Source: Purshia tridentata
Lineage: Eukaryota > Streptophyta > Magnoliopsida > Rosales > Rosaceae
Direction: 5' to 3'
Length of the DNA stretch: 51,024 nucleotides
Assembly: GCA_003254885.1 (NCBI GenBank)
Contig: QANT01000560.1
Coordinates: 1-51,024, forward strand
Shown here: positions 37,430 through 49,100 of the stretch, piece after piece
How positions within the stretch are numbered: position 1 is the first letter of the stretch
Layout of the letters: every line of letters begins with the position of its first letter
The notes under the pieces: model-generated
The model's database searches: none
The model's input: only the letters and a program-made list of their open reading frames with translations
Told to the model about the DNA's origin: nothing
Program-made: the position numbers and the translations under genes

Positions 37430-37693
37430 TCAAAACATCAATAATATAGTTTTCTTGTACAATACTTGTGTTGATGACTCTGCAATACCCCCATGGGACT
37501 TGAGATCTTGCATTAGCGATTGAGCACGCATCAGCTCATCAATCTTGTCAATAAATTGCTCTAACTTTGCACCCTGTGGTAACATACTACTCAAAAGTGG
37601 AAGAAGATCCTTGATGGCTGAGTCTGTCATTCCACTGTCAGGAATAGCTTTGATGTCCATAATTTCATTAATGATGGCTTTCATAAAAAACAC
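37430..37693 (-). CDS. Unidentified small open frame or gene fragment
   Basis: An 87-codon frame encoding a mostly helical-looking, charged-hydrophobic peptide, with segments such as SAIKDLLPLLSSMLP and LEQFIDKIDELMRAQSLMQ. The composition is protein-like rather than random AT-rich translation, which is why I list it. I do not recognise the family. There is no signal peptide, and flanking sequence shows no clear start context or further exons. It may be one exon or a fragment of a decayed gene. Confidence 0.35.
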   Translation of the reverse strand: MFFMKAIINEIMDIKAIPDSGMTDSAIKDLLPLLSSMLPQGAKLEQFIDKIDELMRAQSLMQDLKSHGGIAESSTQVLYKKTILLMF

Positions 37694-38145
37694 CTAGCTG
37701 GTTATCTCTGTTACCAATAGTGGAAATAATCACCACTTCCATCTTTAAGGTTCCAAAGTTCATTAGGCAAAGAAAGCCCATGAACCCCGGAGATCAACAT
37801 TACAGGAAACAAACAAATTAAAAAGGAAAACCCGGATTTAACTAACATTCAGTATTCTTTATGCTGCATGAACTAACATTCAATAAATTAAAATTTACAA
37901 TATAATTTGCATTCAGACTCTTTTGTTTAGAAAAATTTAATAAAAATTTATAAATGTAGACCATGCATTTTAAACGCATCAAGTTAAGAACTTTTTAATT
38001 AGCCCGAATACAAAATTGGGCGCGCTTTAATTTGGTAGGTCCTACCCGCCTGCGCAAGTACATAGTCCGTACAACTCAATGCTGAGCAAAACGACCCCGT
38101 TCGCACAAAGGCCTGCTACTCCGTCAAAAGCTATAATTCAACCCA
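37694..38145. other. Intergenic DNA
   Basis: AT-rich up to about 38010, then a more GC-rich 130-bp block up to the MITE. No gene is recognised. Confidence 0.5.
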
Positions 38146-38148
38146 TTA

Positions 38149-38638
38149 GGCCTTCTAATATGATAAAGTCATTTTTTAATAGTCAAATGCCATTTTAGAT
38201 GTGTGAATAATATTTTTTGGGTATTAATTTCACTATGGTACTAATACTCATATTTGGGTATCATAATTTTAAATCTAATTAAATTATACCTAATATTAAT
38301 TAAATATTGAAAAAAGTTATACTATTGATTATATTTTAAGAAGATCTTTAATTTAAGATCAATATTGAATATATTTAAATATTTCATTTATTTATCTAAA
38401 TTAAAATTTCTCTATTTTATTATCCAAAAAAAACACATAAAGACTAAAGTTTTTTAAGTATTCAAATATGTGGGCTCAAGCCATTTGGGTATCACTTTTT
38501 CTTACTCTCAAATTTGGGTTTCAATATGGCAATCAACTCAAAATAGTTATCATAATCCAGTGGATAATAGAGAAATTATAGCCAAATGTTAGCCATTTAG
38601 CTTTTGGCTATCCAAATTCCAATACATAGTAGAAGGCC
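38149..38638. mobile_element. Tourist-like MITE, copy 2 (well preserved)
   Basis: A 490-bp AT-rich element with 14-bp terminal inverted repeats: GGCCTTCTAATATG at the left and CATAGTAGAAGGCC at the right, one mismatch apart. It is flanked by TTA on both sides (38146-38148 and 38639-38641). The GGCCTT termini and a TTA/TWA target duplication are the marks of PIF/Harbinger-type Tourist MITEs. There is no coding capacity. A diverged sister copy lies at 2124-2625. Confidence 0.88.
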
Positions 38639-38641
38639 TTA

Positions 38642-39395
38642 AACCAGCCAATTATACAGACTAGAAAATGTCAAAGCTAGCTTTGTAGAATCATGCCCCG
38701 AGCATTAGAGAACAATAGAAGGGAGACTAGGGATTACAATGCAATGCGACCCAAAATGAAAGCAATTGGAGCTATTAAAACCCACATACAAAATGATTAA
38801 TAATGACCACATCTACTGCTTCTCTACTAGATACCCATTTTGTCCAAACCCAAAAATCCAAAGAGAGAGAGAGAGAGAGAGAGAGAGTGCTCACCCACTT
38901 TCTAGGAAAATAGAGATTTGCCCAGTAATTAAATATGAGAACTCAGCCCTAATTTGGGAGTTTTTTTTTTTTTAAGTAAAGTTGGTAAATGATTTTTGAG
39001 GTTGAAAAAGAGGTGACGGGTTTGACTGTACCTATGAGTATTATCCAAACCCACATTGTATTTATATGGATTTTATAAAAAATCTTATACCCAGCCCAAA
39101 GGCCCCAAACCCATTAATAGTGGGTCAAACCCATCCCCTAATGGAATAAGAGTCGTGGGTACCTCACCCGTGGGTTAAATGACCTCCCCTAGTCAAAACC
39201 CTAGCTCCCTTCTTAAACTTCTCTCACTCACTTCACTCTTTGCCCCAAAAGAGGTCTACGTCTCTGTCATCATCAACTTTGATGGCAAAACTGTGAGTTC
39301 TCCATTTTGGTTGTTTTTTATTAGGTGTTTGTGCATATGATGGCTTTTTCGGTTGTTCCTTGTTTTTGTTAGGTGTTTGGCTTTTGAGTTCCCTG
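38642..39395. other. Intergenic DNA with (AG)n microsatellite
   Basis: Contains an (AG)n run at 38862-38887 and several CCCACCC/GGGTTT-rich fragments. No gene is recognised. Confidence 0.5.
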
Positions 39396-39632
39396 TAAAT
39401 TTCTATAATTGTTGAATTGTTGATGCTTTTAGTTGAATGACCCATCATCACTTCTGAATTTTTTTCCTTCATTCTTTCTATTTAGAACCCCAAAAAGAAA
39501 GAAAGAATTATCTGCCTTTGAATTCCAAGGACAATCCTTTTTAATTATTTTAAATAAAGTTATGTTATTTATTTGCAGAAAAGTGATAATGGGTCATCTA
39601 ACTATCAACAATTCAACAATTATAGAAATTTA
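39396..39632. repeat. Inverted repeat with arms of about 50 bp
   Basis: The left arm (39396-39453) and right arm (39581-39632) are imperfect reverse complements. The outer 30 bp, starting TAAATTTCTATAATTGTTGA, is nearly perfect, and the inner part shares GACCCATCATCACTT against AAGTGATAATGGGTC. The loop is about 127 bp. The right arm also belongs to the tandem duplication beginning at 39504. Confidence 0.75.
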
Positions 39633-40088
39633 AAATGAGTATACGATATCTGAATTTGAAAGAGATTTGATAGACCAAAAATCGCCTACAATTAACCACA
39701 ATTGTTTCACCAATAATTATTTAATCAAGTGGATCGCATCCCGAGTAATTCAAAACTTATAAACGCCAATTACTTAATTGGAAAAAGACACAAAAAAAAA
39801 AAAAAAAGAATTATCTGCCTTTGAATTGCAAGGACAATCCTTTTTAATTATTTTAATTAAAGTTATGTTATTTATTTGCAGAAAAGTGATGATGGGTCAT
39901 CTAACTATCAACAATTATAGAAATTTAAAATGAGTATACGATATCTGAATTTGAAAGAGATTTGATAGATCAAAAATCGCCTACAATTAACCACAATTGT
40001 TTCATCAATAATTATTTAATCAAGTGGATCGCATCCCGAGTAATTCAAAACTTATAAACACCAATTACTTAATTGGAAAAAGACACAA
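39504..40088 (+). repeat. Tandem duplication, units of 289 and 281 bp
   Basis: Copy 1 (39504-39792) and copy 2 (39807-40087) are nearly identical and are separated by an A-rich spacer. Copy 2 lacks eight bases where copy 1 has CAATTCAACAATT in place of CAATT; a few single-base differences occur elsewhere. This indicates a fairly recent duplication. No coding function is seen. Confidence 0.88.
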
Positions 40089-42260
40089 TTCTTATCTAAT
40101 TGCAATGTTGTCTAATTGTTTTTTTATTGAAATATTGTCAAATTACTACAAACCAGCTTAACGAGGGTTAAATAATCATATAAATTAATTTGGTGTTTGA
40201 CTACCGATTCAATTCATGCTTCAGTTATTGAAAGTAACAGGACAGCAAAATTTTTTTTTGAGATTGAAAATAAAAATAAGACTTAAGATCATAATGTTTG
40301 ATAAAACACAGCCAAAAACCAACTTTGTTTATGTGAACTCTATCATGCATGACATTGACATGCATTTGTTGCTTTTCACAGCAAATTTTTTTTTTTTCAC
40401 GGGACAGTCGATAAGCATGTTGATATAATATATAAGCATGCCGGAGTAGTTTAAGTAAGTTAACAACAGAAGTATCATGAAACATATGCAAAGCTCAATC
40501 TTGAAGATGTCTAAGTTTGAACAGTTCTATGGCAAACCTCCATGGTTTCAAGAGGGATGATAAGAAATGATTGCTTGTAGAAAAACCATATGATTAAATT
40601 TAATTGGTGTTTGATCACCAATTCAATTAAGGTATACCTTATTGAAAATTTTCTATAATCTTTCAAAAACACAAACAAAAAGCTAGCTTGACTAAATCAT
40701 GGAATTGCATGCCTTTCGTACGTTTTGTAATATACTAGGTTTTTATTTTTATCAATTAATAGCCAAAGTACTAAAAGAACAAATATTTACTGAAAAAAGG
40801 TTAGTAAACAACCAAGCGTAGCCTTTATGAGTCATGACAAAGCCATGGCATTACTCGTATGATCCCTTCTTTTTGTTTCGAGGAATACACATTCATATAA
40901 GACTCAGGTCTAACAGTAGTCTTGCTAGTTCTAATTATAAGTGATACTAAACATGTTATATAAAACCAAAATCATATGTCCATAGAACCACAGCAATACC
41001 CAAAATAAGTACTTGCTCTGCTGCCTCCTCAGTCTGCATGCAGATATCATAAATGATAGATTGAGCATTTAAATGTTAAAGCAAGGGCGTTCGAACATTT
41101 TTGTAATTTCTATAAATTTTAATTATCATTTTTTTGGTTTACTACAATTATTTTGAAAATTGAATCTCAAAATCATACTTACAATGGACAAATCACATAA
41201 TTACATTAGATGGTCCACTACACATCTAAGTCCTAATCCCTCTAAACCATGATTTCCCGCCATATTTTTAACAAAGCCGTACCTCTTTCCCGCCACCTCC
41301 CACTCAAACGGCGTCGTAAAATTCAATCCCCAAGTACCCGTTCCTATTTCCCTCTCGACGATACGACGTCGTTCGGCACTAAGTCCCTTCCGCTGACAAA
41401 ATAAAGCCGAATTCCCCAAAAGACCCTTATCGAAACTCTCAATGACCCACGCTAAACACCATATAAGCCAAGTCATATTGATCAATCCAGAGTCTTCTTT
41501 CGTCATAAGAAAAAATCAGTTTATTTTTCAAGTCTTCTCTTCTAGAGCTCTCGAAATGAAAATCCCTCACTCTCTCTTCTGTTCCTGATTCAAAACCTTC
41601 TTCGCTCTGTATTTTCTCATTATCTCAATGTTTATCCGAAGCGAACTTCTTTAAATACCCCCACCCTCTCTTCGCTTCAACTTAACCAAGTTTTTCTCTC
41701 TAACTCTCCCTCACTCTCTCGCTATCTTTTTTTTTTTTTGGGGTTATTTGTATCGGGGACTGGTCGCCGCCAAACCCTAGGGTGCGAACCCGAAACCCTA
41801 ATCGACATTACGAAACGGCGGAATTTCGCAGAAGGCTATAGCTGGAGGTTCAGAAAGGTAACATTTTGTTTCTTGTTTTTTCCGTTCATCGATTAATTAA
41901 GTAGTTTCTGCAGTTTTTTTAAGGTATGTGTGGTGGAAGAAACCCTAATCTGGGTTTGAGTTGAATATTTATGAATGGAAAGTTGAAGGTGTGGGTGGGT
42001 TATGGCATGATGTTTCGGGGTTTGCCCAGACAAAACTCTAGCTTTTAAAGACTTGCTATGCTCCTCAAATGCGAACTTACGCAAAACCCTAATTGCCTAT
42101 TTGGTTTTTAGGTTTTATTTTTGGTTTCGGAATTTGGGTAGTTAGTAGGGCTTTTTTTTTTTAATTGCAAAATTAGATGAATTTATTTCATGGGATATTG
42201 CGAATTTGCTCATTTGATTCTTATTAGTTGGCTGTTTTTGTTATCCAGAATCAGTTCTTA
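40089..42260. other. Intergenic DNA, promoter and leader of SPT16 copy 1
   Basis: AT-rich and featureless to about 41200. From 41200 to 41860 the sequence is richer in GC and in C/T tracts, as expected of promoter and 5' UTR. A leader intron probably runs from 41858 (CAGAAAG before GTAACA) to 42248 (TTATCCAG), 12 bases before the start codon. Confidence 0.6.
41858..42248 (+). other. Probable 5'-UTR intron of SPT16 copy 1
   Basis: A donor GAAAG|GTAACA and acceptor TTATCCAG enclose 391 bases of T-rich sequence. An in-frame ATG at 42228 falls within it, so the mature message would start translation at 42261. Confidence 0.65.
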
Positions 42261-45200
42261 ATGGCTGATCATCGAAACGGAAATAGCCAACCTGCTAATG
42301 GGAAGACCTCCGCTGGAGGAGGAAGTGCCTATTCCATAGATTTGAAAAAGTTCAGTGAGAGGTTGAAGTTCCTTTACTCTCATTGGAACGAACACCGATC
42401 TGATTTGTGGGGTTCTTCTGATGTTCTTGCTATAGCAACACCACCAGCATCAGAGGATCTGCGGTATCTTAAATCTTCAGCCTTGAATATCTGGCTGGTT
42501 GGTTATGAGTTTCCAGAGACGATCATGGTTTTCATGAAGAAGCAGATTCATTTCTTATGCAGCCAGAAGAAGGTGTCTTTGCTAGAAGTTGTGAAAAAGT
42601 CTGCCAAGGAGGCTGTGGGTTTAGATGTTGTGATGCATGTGAAGGCAAAGAGTGATGATGGCAGCGCTCTGATGGATGCTATTTTCCGTGCCATTCGTGC
42701 TCAATCAAAGGCTGATGGCCATGACGGTGCTGTTGTTGGACACATAGCAAGGGAGGTTCCTGAGGGAAACCTCTTGGAATCATGGTCTGAAAGGCTGAAG
42801 AATGCAAATTTTCAGCTGGGTGATGTAACAAATGGATTGTCTGACCTGTTTGCTGTTAAGGATAATGAAGAGCTTGTGAATGTCAAGAGAGCTGCTTTCT
42901 TGACTACTAACGTCATGAATAATATTGTGGTTCCAAAGCTTGAGAATGTTATTGATGAGGAGAAGAAAGTCACCCATTCTTCTTTGATGGATGAGACAGA
43001 GAAGGCTATACTGGAACCCTCTAAAGCTGGTGCAAAGCTCAAGGCAGAGAATGTTGATATCTGTTACCCCCCAATTTTTCAGAGTGGAGGACAGTTTGAT
43101 CTCAGACCCAGTGCTGCCAGCAATGATGAGTTACTTTATTATGATTCTGCTAGTGTGATCATATGTGCTGTTGGATCCCGTTATAAGAGTTACTGCTCAA
43201 ATGTTGCCAGGACTTTTTTGATTGATGCCAATCCCATTCAGAGCAAAGCATATGAAGTTCTTCTCAAGGCCCATGATGCAGCCATTAGTGAGTTGAAACC
43301 TGGGAACAAAGTCAGTGCTGCTTATCAAGCAGCCCTTTCTGTTGTGGAGAAGGAAGCTCCTGAATTAGTACCTAATCTAACAAAATCTGCTGGGACCGGC
43401 ATTGGTCTTGAGTTCCGTGAATCTGGGTTGAATCTAAATGCAAAAAATGATCGGGTGGTGAAAGCAGGCATGGTCTTTAATGTGTCACTCGGTTTTCAGA
43501 ACTTGCAGAGTGGTCGCAGTAATCCGAAGAACCAGATCTTCTCTTTGCTGCTAGCTGACACTGTTGTTATCAACAATGATAAGCCAGAGGTGGTGACGAT
43601 GAAAAGTTCTAAAGCTGTTAAGGATGTGGCATACTCTTTCAATGAAGATGATGAAGAAGAAGAAGAAAAGCCTAAAAAATCAAAAGGTGAGGCTAATGGA
43701 ACCGAGGCCTTAATATCTAAGACAACACTGAGGTCAGATAATCACGAGATTTCAAAGGAGGAACTTCGCAGGCAGCATCAGGCAGAACTTGCCCGTCAGA
43801 AAAATGAAGAAACTGCCCGGAGACTTGCTGGTGCTGGAGCTGGGTCAGGTGACAATCGTTCTGCTGCAAGGGCTTTAACGGATTTAATTGCATACAAGAA
43901 TGTAAATGATCTCCCTCCTCAAAGAGATCTGATGATTCAGATTGACCAGAGGAATGAAGCTGTTCTGTTGCCTATTTATGGGAGTATGATCCCTTTTCAT
44001 GTTGCCACCATAAGGACAGTTTCCAGCCAACAGGACACCAATCGGAATTGTTATATTAGAATCATCTTTAATGTTCCTGGGACTCCTTTCAGTCCTCATG
44101 ATGCCAACTCATTGAAAAATCTGGGGTCTATATATTTAAAGGAAGTTTCATTTCGCTCCAAGGACCCAAGGCACATAAGTGAAGTGGTACAGGTGATTAA
44201 AAACCTGCGTAGGCAAGTTGTGGCCAGGGAGTCTGAGAGAGCTGAGAGGGCAACGCTGGTTACTCAGGAGAAACTCCAATTAGCTGGTAACAGATTTAAG
44301 CCAATAAGATTGTCTGACCTTTGGATTCGTCCTGTTTTTGGTGGCCGTGGCCGAAAGATTCCAGGTACTCTTGAAGCTCATGCGAATGGATTTCGGTTTT
44401 CTACCACCAGGCAAGATGAGCGTGTGGATGTAATGTATGCGAATGTTAAGCATGCATTTTTCCAGCCAGCAGAGAACGAGATGATCACTCTCCTCCACTT
44501 TCATCTGCACAATCATATAATGGTGGGCACCAAGAAAACCAAAGACGTGCAATTCTATATTGAGGTGATGGATACAGTTCAGACCTTGGGAGGTGGAAAG
44601 AGGTCTATCCATGACCCAGATGAGATTGAAGAAGAGCAACGGGAGAGGAGTAGGAAGAACAAAATCAACATGGATTTTCAGAGCTTTGTGAATCGGGTGA
44701 ATGATCTGTGGGGGCAGCCCCAGTTTAGTGGCCTTGACCTTGAGTTTGATCAGCCTCTGAGAGAGCTTGGTTTCCATGGTGTACCTTATAAGTCCTCAGC
44801 ATTTATTGTCCCTACTTCTACCTGCTTGGTTGAACTGATAGAAACTCCTTTTCTTGTTGTCAGTCTAAACGAGATTGAAATTGTGAATCTAGAAAGAGTT
44901 GGCCTTGGACAGAAGAATTTTGACATGACTATTGTATTCAAGGATTTCAAACGGGACGTTCTTCGGATTGATTCGATCCCTTCCACAGCACTTGATGGTA
45001 TCAAGGAATGGCTGGACACAACTGACATCAAATATTATGAGAGCAGGCTGAATTTGAACTGGCGACAGATACTTAAGACAATTACTGATGACCCACAGAG
45101 TTTCATTGATGATGGAGGTTGGGAATTCTTGAATTTGGAAGCATCTGATTCAGAGTCTGAGCAGTCGGAGGAGTCAGACAAGGGTTATGAACCATCGGAT

Positions 45201-45467
45201 GTGGAGGCTGAATCAGAATCAGAGGATGATGCTTCTGATAGTGAATCACTTGTTGAGTCTGAGGATGAGGAGGAGGAAGATTCAGAAGCAGACTCAGAGG
45301 AAGGGATGTCATGGGATGAGTTGGAGAGGGAAGCTAGCAATGCAGACAGAGAGAAAGGGAACGAGTCAGACAGTGAGGAGGATAGGAAGAGAAGGAAGAT
45401 GAAAGCTTTTGGGAAGTCTCGAGCGCCTCCTAGTGGTGGCATGCCAAAGCGGAATAAGATGAGATAG
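42261..45467 (+). CDS. SPT16: FACT complex subunit SPT16, copy 1
   Basis: Large subunit of the FACT histone chaperone (with SSRP1), which removes and redeposits H2A-H2B during transcription and replication in the nucleus. The intronless coding region gives 1068 residues, the usual plant length. Order: N-terminal aminopeptidase-like lobe (about 1-200; NIWLVGYEFPETIMVF), catalytically dead M24 peptidase fold (about 220-450; TGIGLEFRESGLNLN), acidic patch (FNEDDEEEEEKPKK, about 460), middle histone-binding domain (PH-like, to about 930; LLHFHLHNHIMVGTKKTKDV), then a Ser/Asp/Glu-rich acidic tail from about 960 and a basic end (KRRKMKAFGK). I start at MADHRNGNSQ, because the ATG 11 codons upstream lies in the leader intron and the second copy starts MAEHRKGN. 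Confidence 0.97.
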   Translation: MADHRNGNSQPANGKTSAGGGSAYSIDLKKFSERLKFLYSHWNEHRSDLWGSSDVLAIATPPASEDLRYLKSSALNIWLVGYEFPETIMVFMKKQIHFLCSQKKVSLLEVVKKSAKEAVGLDVVMHVKAKSDDGSALMDAIFRAIRAQSKADGHDGAVVGHIAREVPEGNLLESWSERLKNANFQLGDVTNGLSDLFAVKDNEELVNVKRAAFLTTNVMNNIVVPKLENVIDEEKKVTHSSLMDETEKAILEPSKAGAKLKAENVDICYPPIFQSGGQFDLRPSAASNDELLYYDSASVIICAVGSRYKSYCSNVARTFLIDANPIQSKAYEVLLKAHDAAISELKPGNKVSAAYQAALSVVEKEAPELVPNLTKSAGTGIGLEFRESGLNLNAKNDRVVKAGMVFNVSLGFQNLQSGRSNPKNQIFSLLLADTVVINNDKPEVVTMKSSKAVKDVAYSFNEDDEEEEEKPKKSKGEANGTEALISKTTLRSDNHEISKEELRRQHQAELARQKNEETARRLAGAGAGSGDNRSAARALTDLIAYKNVNDLPPQRDLMIQIDQRNEAVLLPIYGSMIPFHVATIRTVSSQQDTNRNCYIRIIFNVPGTPFSPHDANSLKNLGSIYLKEVSFRSKDPRHISEVVQVIKNLRRQVVARESERAERATLVTQEKLQLAGNRFKPIRLSDLWIRPVFGGRGRKIPGTLEAHANGFRFSTTRQDERVDVMYANVKHAFFQPAENEMITLLHFHLHNHIMVGTKKTKDVQFYIEVMDTVQTLGGGKRSIHDPDEIEEEQRERSRKNKINMDFQSFVNRVNDLWGQPQFSGLDLEFDQPLRELGFHGVPYKSSAFIVPTSTCLVELIETPFLVVSLNEIEIVNLERVGLGQKNFDMTIVFKDFKRDVLRIDSIPSTALDGIKEWLDTTDIKYYESRLNLNWRQILKTITDDPQSFIDDGGWEFLNLEASDSESEQSEESDKGYEPSDVEAESESEDDASDSESLVESEDEEEEDSEADSEEGMSWDELEREASNADREKGNESDSEEDRKRRKMKAFGKSRAPPSGGMPKRNKMR

Positions 45468-46129
45468 ATGTGATTGTTTCTTGTCTTAGTCATTTCGTTT
45501 AAGTGGTCGTCTGACGTAGCTTGGAATTTTTATTTTGTGCTAGTTCGTTTTAAGTAATTTCGTTTTAATTTTGAACTAAATAGATTATGTTGAAGACAAG
45601 ATCTTTTGCTTGTAAATTGATAGCATCTTGCTGGAATTAAAAGCTTTATCATTATCTTTCCTATGATTGTCCTTGTTCAATGTTTTCTTGCCCCATTTCT
45701 TCTTATTATTTCTGCAGCTGGAAGAACTTGATTGTGGGGCATCTGGGCACCCGCTAATCCGCCACTAGTTTCAGTCTATCACCCGAGTCAAGGCCAAGGC
45801 CAAGTTGCCAATGCTATGCAGACACCAAAGTAGAATATTCAAACCGATGCAATTGTGTTTAATGCAAATGTGTTTTTACTTACCAAGAAAGGGGAAATTA
45901 GGATTATAACATCACACGCGCACATAACTGGAATCAAGTGGGCACTAAAGCGTTTCCTTTGAAAGATATTAAACTGTTCTGTCTTTCTGAGGCTGGCACA
46001 GGACAAACTGAAATAGTACAAATATAGACTGCTTGGAATGTCCTTACTGAGAGTTAAACAACTGGTACCTAATGCTGTTGCTCAAGCTGCTGCATAATTT
46101 AAAAAACAGAAGAGAAAAGACGACAGCTG
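45468..46129. other. Convergent 3' region between the two SPT16 genes
   Basis: The two stop codons are only 662 bp apart, so both 3' UTRs and poly(A) sites lie here. No additional gene is seen. Read-through of either message would be antisense to the other. Confidence 0.6.
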
Positions 46130-49100
46130 TCACCTAAATTTGGGCCTCTTGGGAAGGCTACCACCAATATTTCTCTTGTCAGGTACCCGAGCCTTTCCAA
46201 AAGCCTTAACCTTCCTTCTTGCTCTCTCCTCTTCACTGTCTGAGTCATTCCCTTTTTCCCTGTCTGCGTAGCTTGCTTCCCTCTCCAACTCTTCCCATGT
46301 CTTTCCTTCTTCCTCTTCTGAGTCTTCTCCAGAGTCTTCTTCCTCATCATCCTCGGACTCCACTAATGACTCACTGTCATCATCCTCGTCTTCTGAACCT
46401 GAATCTGACTGTATATCTGAAGGCACATACCCATGGTCAGACTCTTGAGAATTGTCAGAATCTGAATCACTAACCTCCATGTTCAAAAATTCCCAACCAC
46501 CATCCTCTATGAACTTCTCAGGGTCATCAGTAATGGTTTTCAGTATAGGACGCCAGTTGAGATTCAACCTGCTCTCATAATATTTGAGATCAGTTGTGTC
46601 TAACCACTCCTTAATGCCATCTAGTGATGTTGAGGGGATGGAATCAATTCTAAATACATCCCGCTTGAAGTCCTTGAATACAATAGTCAAATCAACGTTC
46701 TTTTGCCCAAGACCAACTCTCTCAAGGTTTACTATTTCAATCTCACTAAGAGTAATTACCACAAATGGTGTCTCTATCAGCTCAACCAGACAGCTTGAAG
46801 TTGGGACAATGAAGGCTGAGGCTTTATGAGGTACTCCATGGAAGCCAAGCTCTCTAAGGGGCTGATCAAACTCAAGGTCAAGTGATTTGAATGGGGGTTG
46901 CCCCCACACATCATTTATACGGTTCACAAAGTTCTGGAACTCCATATTAATTTTGTTCTTTCGTTGTCTCTCACGTTGCTCTTCCTCAATCTCATCAGGA
47001 TCATAGGCAGACCTCTTTCCACCTCCCAGTGTCTGGACTACATCCATCACCTCTGCATAAAATTGCACATCCTTGGTCTTTTTGTTTCCTACCATAATGT
47101 GATTGTGCAGATGAAAGTGCAACAGGGTAATCATTTCCTTCTCTGCTGGCTGGAAAAATGCATGTTTGATATTGCTAAACATAACATCCACACGTTCATC
47201 AGGCCTTGAAGTAGAATACCGAAACCCATTTGCATGGGCTTCCAGTGAACCAGTGAGCTTTCTTCCACGACCACTAAAAACGGGACGAATCCATAGATCA
47301 GGCAATCTTTTAGGCTTGAATTTGGCTCCTGCAAGTTGCAGCTTCTCCTGCGAAACTAAAGTTGCCCTTTCAGCTCTTTCAGACTCCCTTGAGGCAACCT
47401 GTCGGCGAAGGGTTTTAATAAGCTGTACTACTTCACTTATATGCCTTGGGTCCTTAGAGCGGAATGAAACTTCCTTTAAATAAATTGACCCTTGAAACTT
47501 AAGTGAGTTTGCATCATGAGGACTAAATGGGGTGCCAGGTACATTAAAGATTATACGGATGTAGCAATTCCGGTTACTGTCCTGCTGGCTGGAAACACTC
47601 TTCACAGTGGCTACGTGAAATGGGATCACGTTTCCATAAATGGGCAAGAGGATGGCTTCATTCTTTTGGTCAACCTGAATCATCAACTCTTTTGGAGGAG
47701 GCAGATCATTGACATTCTTATATGCAATCAGATCACCAATTGTCTTCCCAGCACCACGATTATCCATAGTTGCAGAACCCCCACCAGCAAGCCTCCTTGC
47801 AGTTTCTTCATTCTTTTGGCGGGCAAGTTCCGCTTGGTGTTGCCTCCGTAGCTCTTCTTTTGACATTTCATGGTTGTCTGACCTAAGTGTGGCCTTAGTC
47901 ATGCCACTCCCAGCACCTTTTCTATCAGATTTAGTTTTCGCCCGCTCTTCTTCTTCATCATCATCATCATCATTGAATGAGTACGCCACATCCTTCACAG
48001 CTTTAGAGCTTGAATGAGTCAATACTTCTGGGATCTCTTTACCAACAATAACTGTATCTGCAATTAAGAGTGAAAATATCTGGGTCTTAGGCTTTTTTGT
48101 CTGTGCCTGCAAGTTCTGAAAACCAAGAGAAACGTTGAAAACCATTCCTGGTTTCAAAATTCGATCATTCTTGGCATTAATATTAAGACCCGACTCACGA
48201 AACTCAAGGCCAATTCCAGTTCCTGCGGTTTTAGTCAAGTTTGCAGCCAACTCTGGAGCCTCCTTTTCAACTACTGAGAGTGCAGCTCTGTATGCAGCAC
48301 TTAACTTGTTCCCAGAACTTAAATTATTAATTGCAGCTTCTTGAGCTTTAAGCAGAACCTCATAAGCCTTGCTCTGCGTAGCATTTGCATCAATCAGAAA
48401 GGTTCGAGCAACATTTGAGCAGTAGCTGTTGTACCGTGATCCAACAGCACATATAATCACACCAGTAGAGTCATAGCAAAGGTTCTCGTCGTTGCTTGAA
48501 GCACTTGGCTTCAGATCAAATTCTCCACCACTCTGAAATATTGGAGGATAACAAATATCAACATTCTCTGCCTTCAGCTTCACCTTAATTCTTGCAGGTT
48601 CTAATATGGCCTTTTCTGTGTCATCCATCAATGAAGAATGGGAAACTTTCCTTTCCTCATCAATGACCTTCTCAAGCTTAGGTACCACAAAACTCCTCAT
48701 CACTGACGAAGTCAAGAATGCAGCTTTCTTCACATTTGTAATCTCAATGTGATCTTTAACAGCAAACAAGTCTGAGTACCCATTTGTCACATCACTTAAC
48801 TCAAAATTAGCATTATTCAACTTCTCAGTCCAAGTCTCCAAAAGCTTTCCTTCAGGAGCCTCTCTTGCTATGTTCCCAATAACAGGAGCAGCATGACCAT
48901 AGGAGCTTGATTGGGCATTTACAGCTCGAAATATGCTATCCATTATCCCAGTTCCATCTTGGCTTTTGAGCTTTACATGGATCACAACTTCAACACCAAC
49001 AGCCTCTTTTGCAGGCTTTACCACAACATCAAGCAGAGACGCTTTCTTCTGGCTACACAAAATATGGATCTGCTTCTTTGTGAAAACCATGATAGTTTCC

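Noticed and set aside
42228..42260. Upstream in-frame ATG of SPT16 copy 1
   Set aside because: It falls in the predicted leader intron, and the paralogue starts at the equivalent of 42261.
44280..44777. Long antisense frames within the SPT16 genes
   Set aside because: They are shadows of a constrained, codon-biased coding region and have no independent features.
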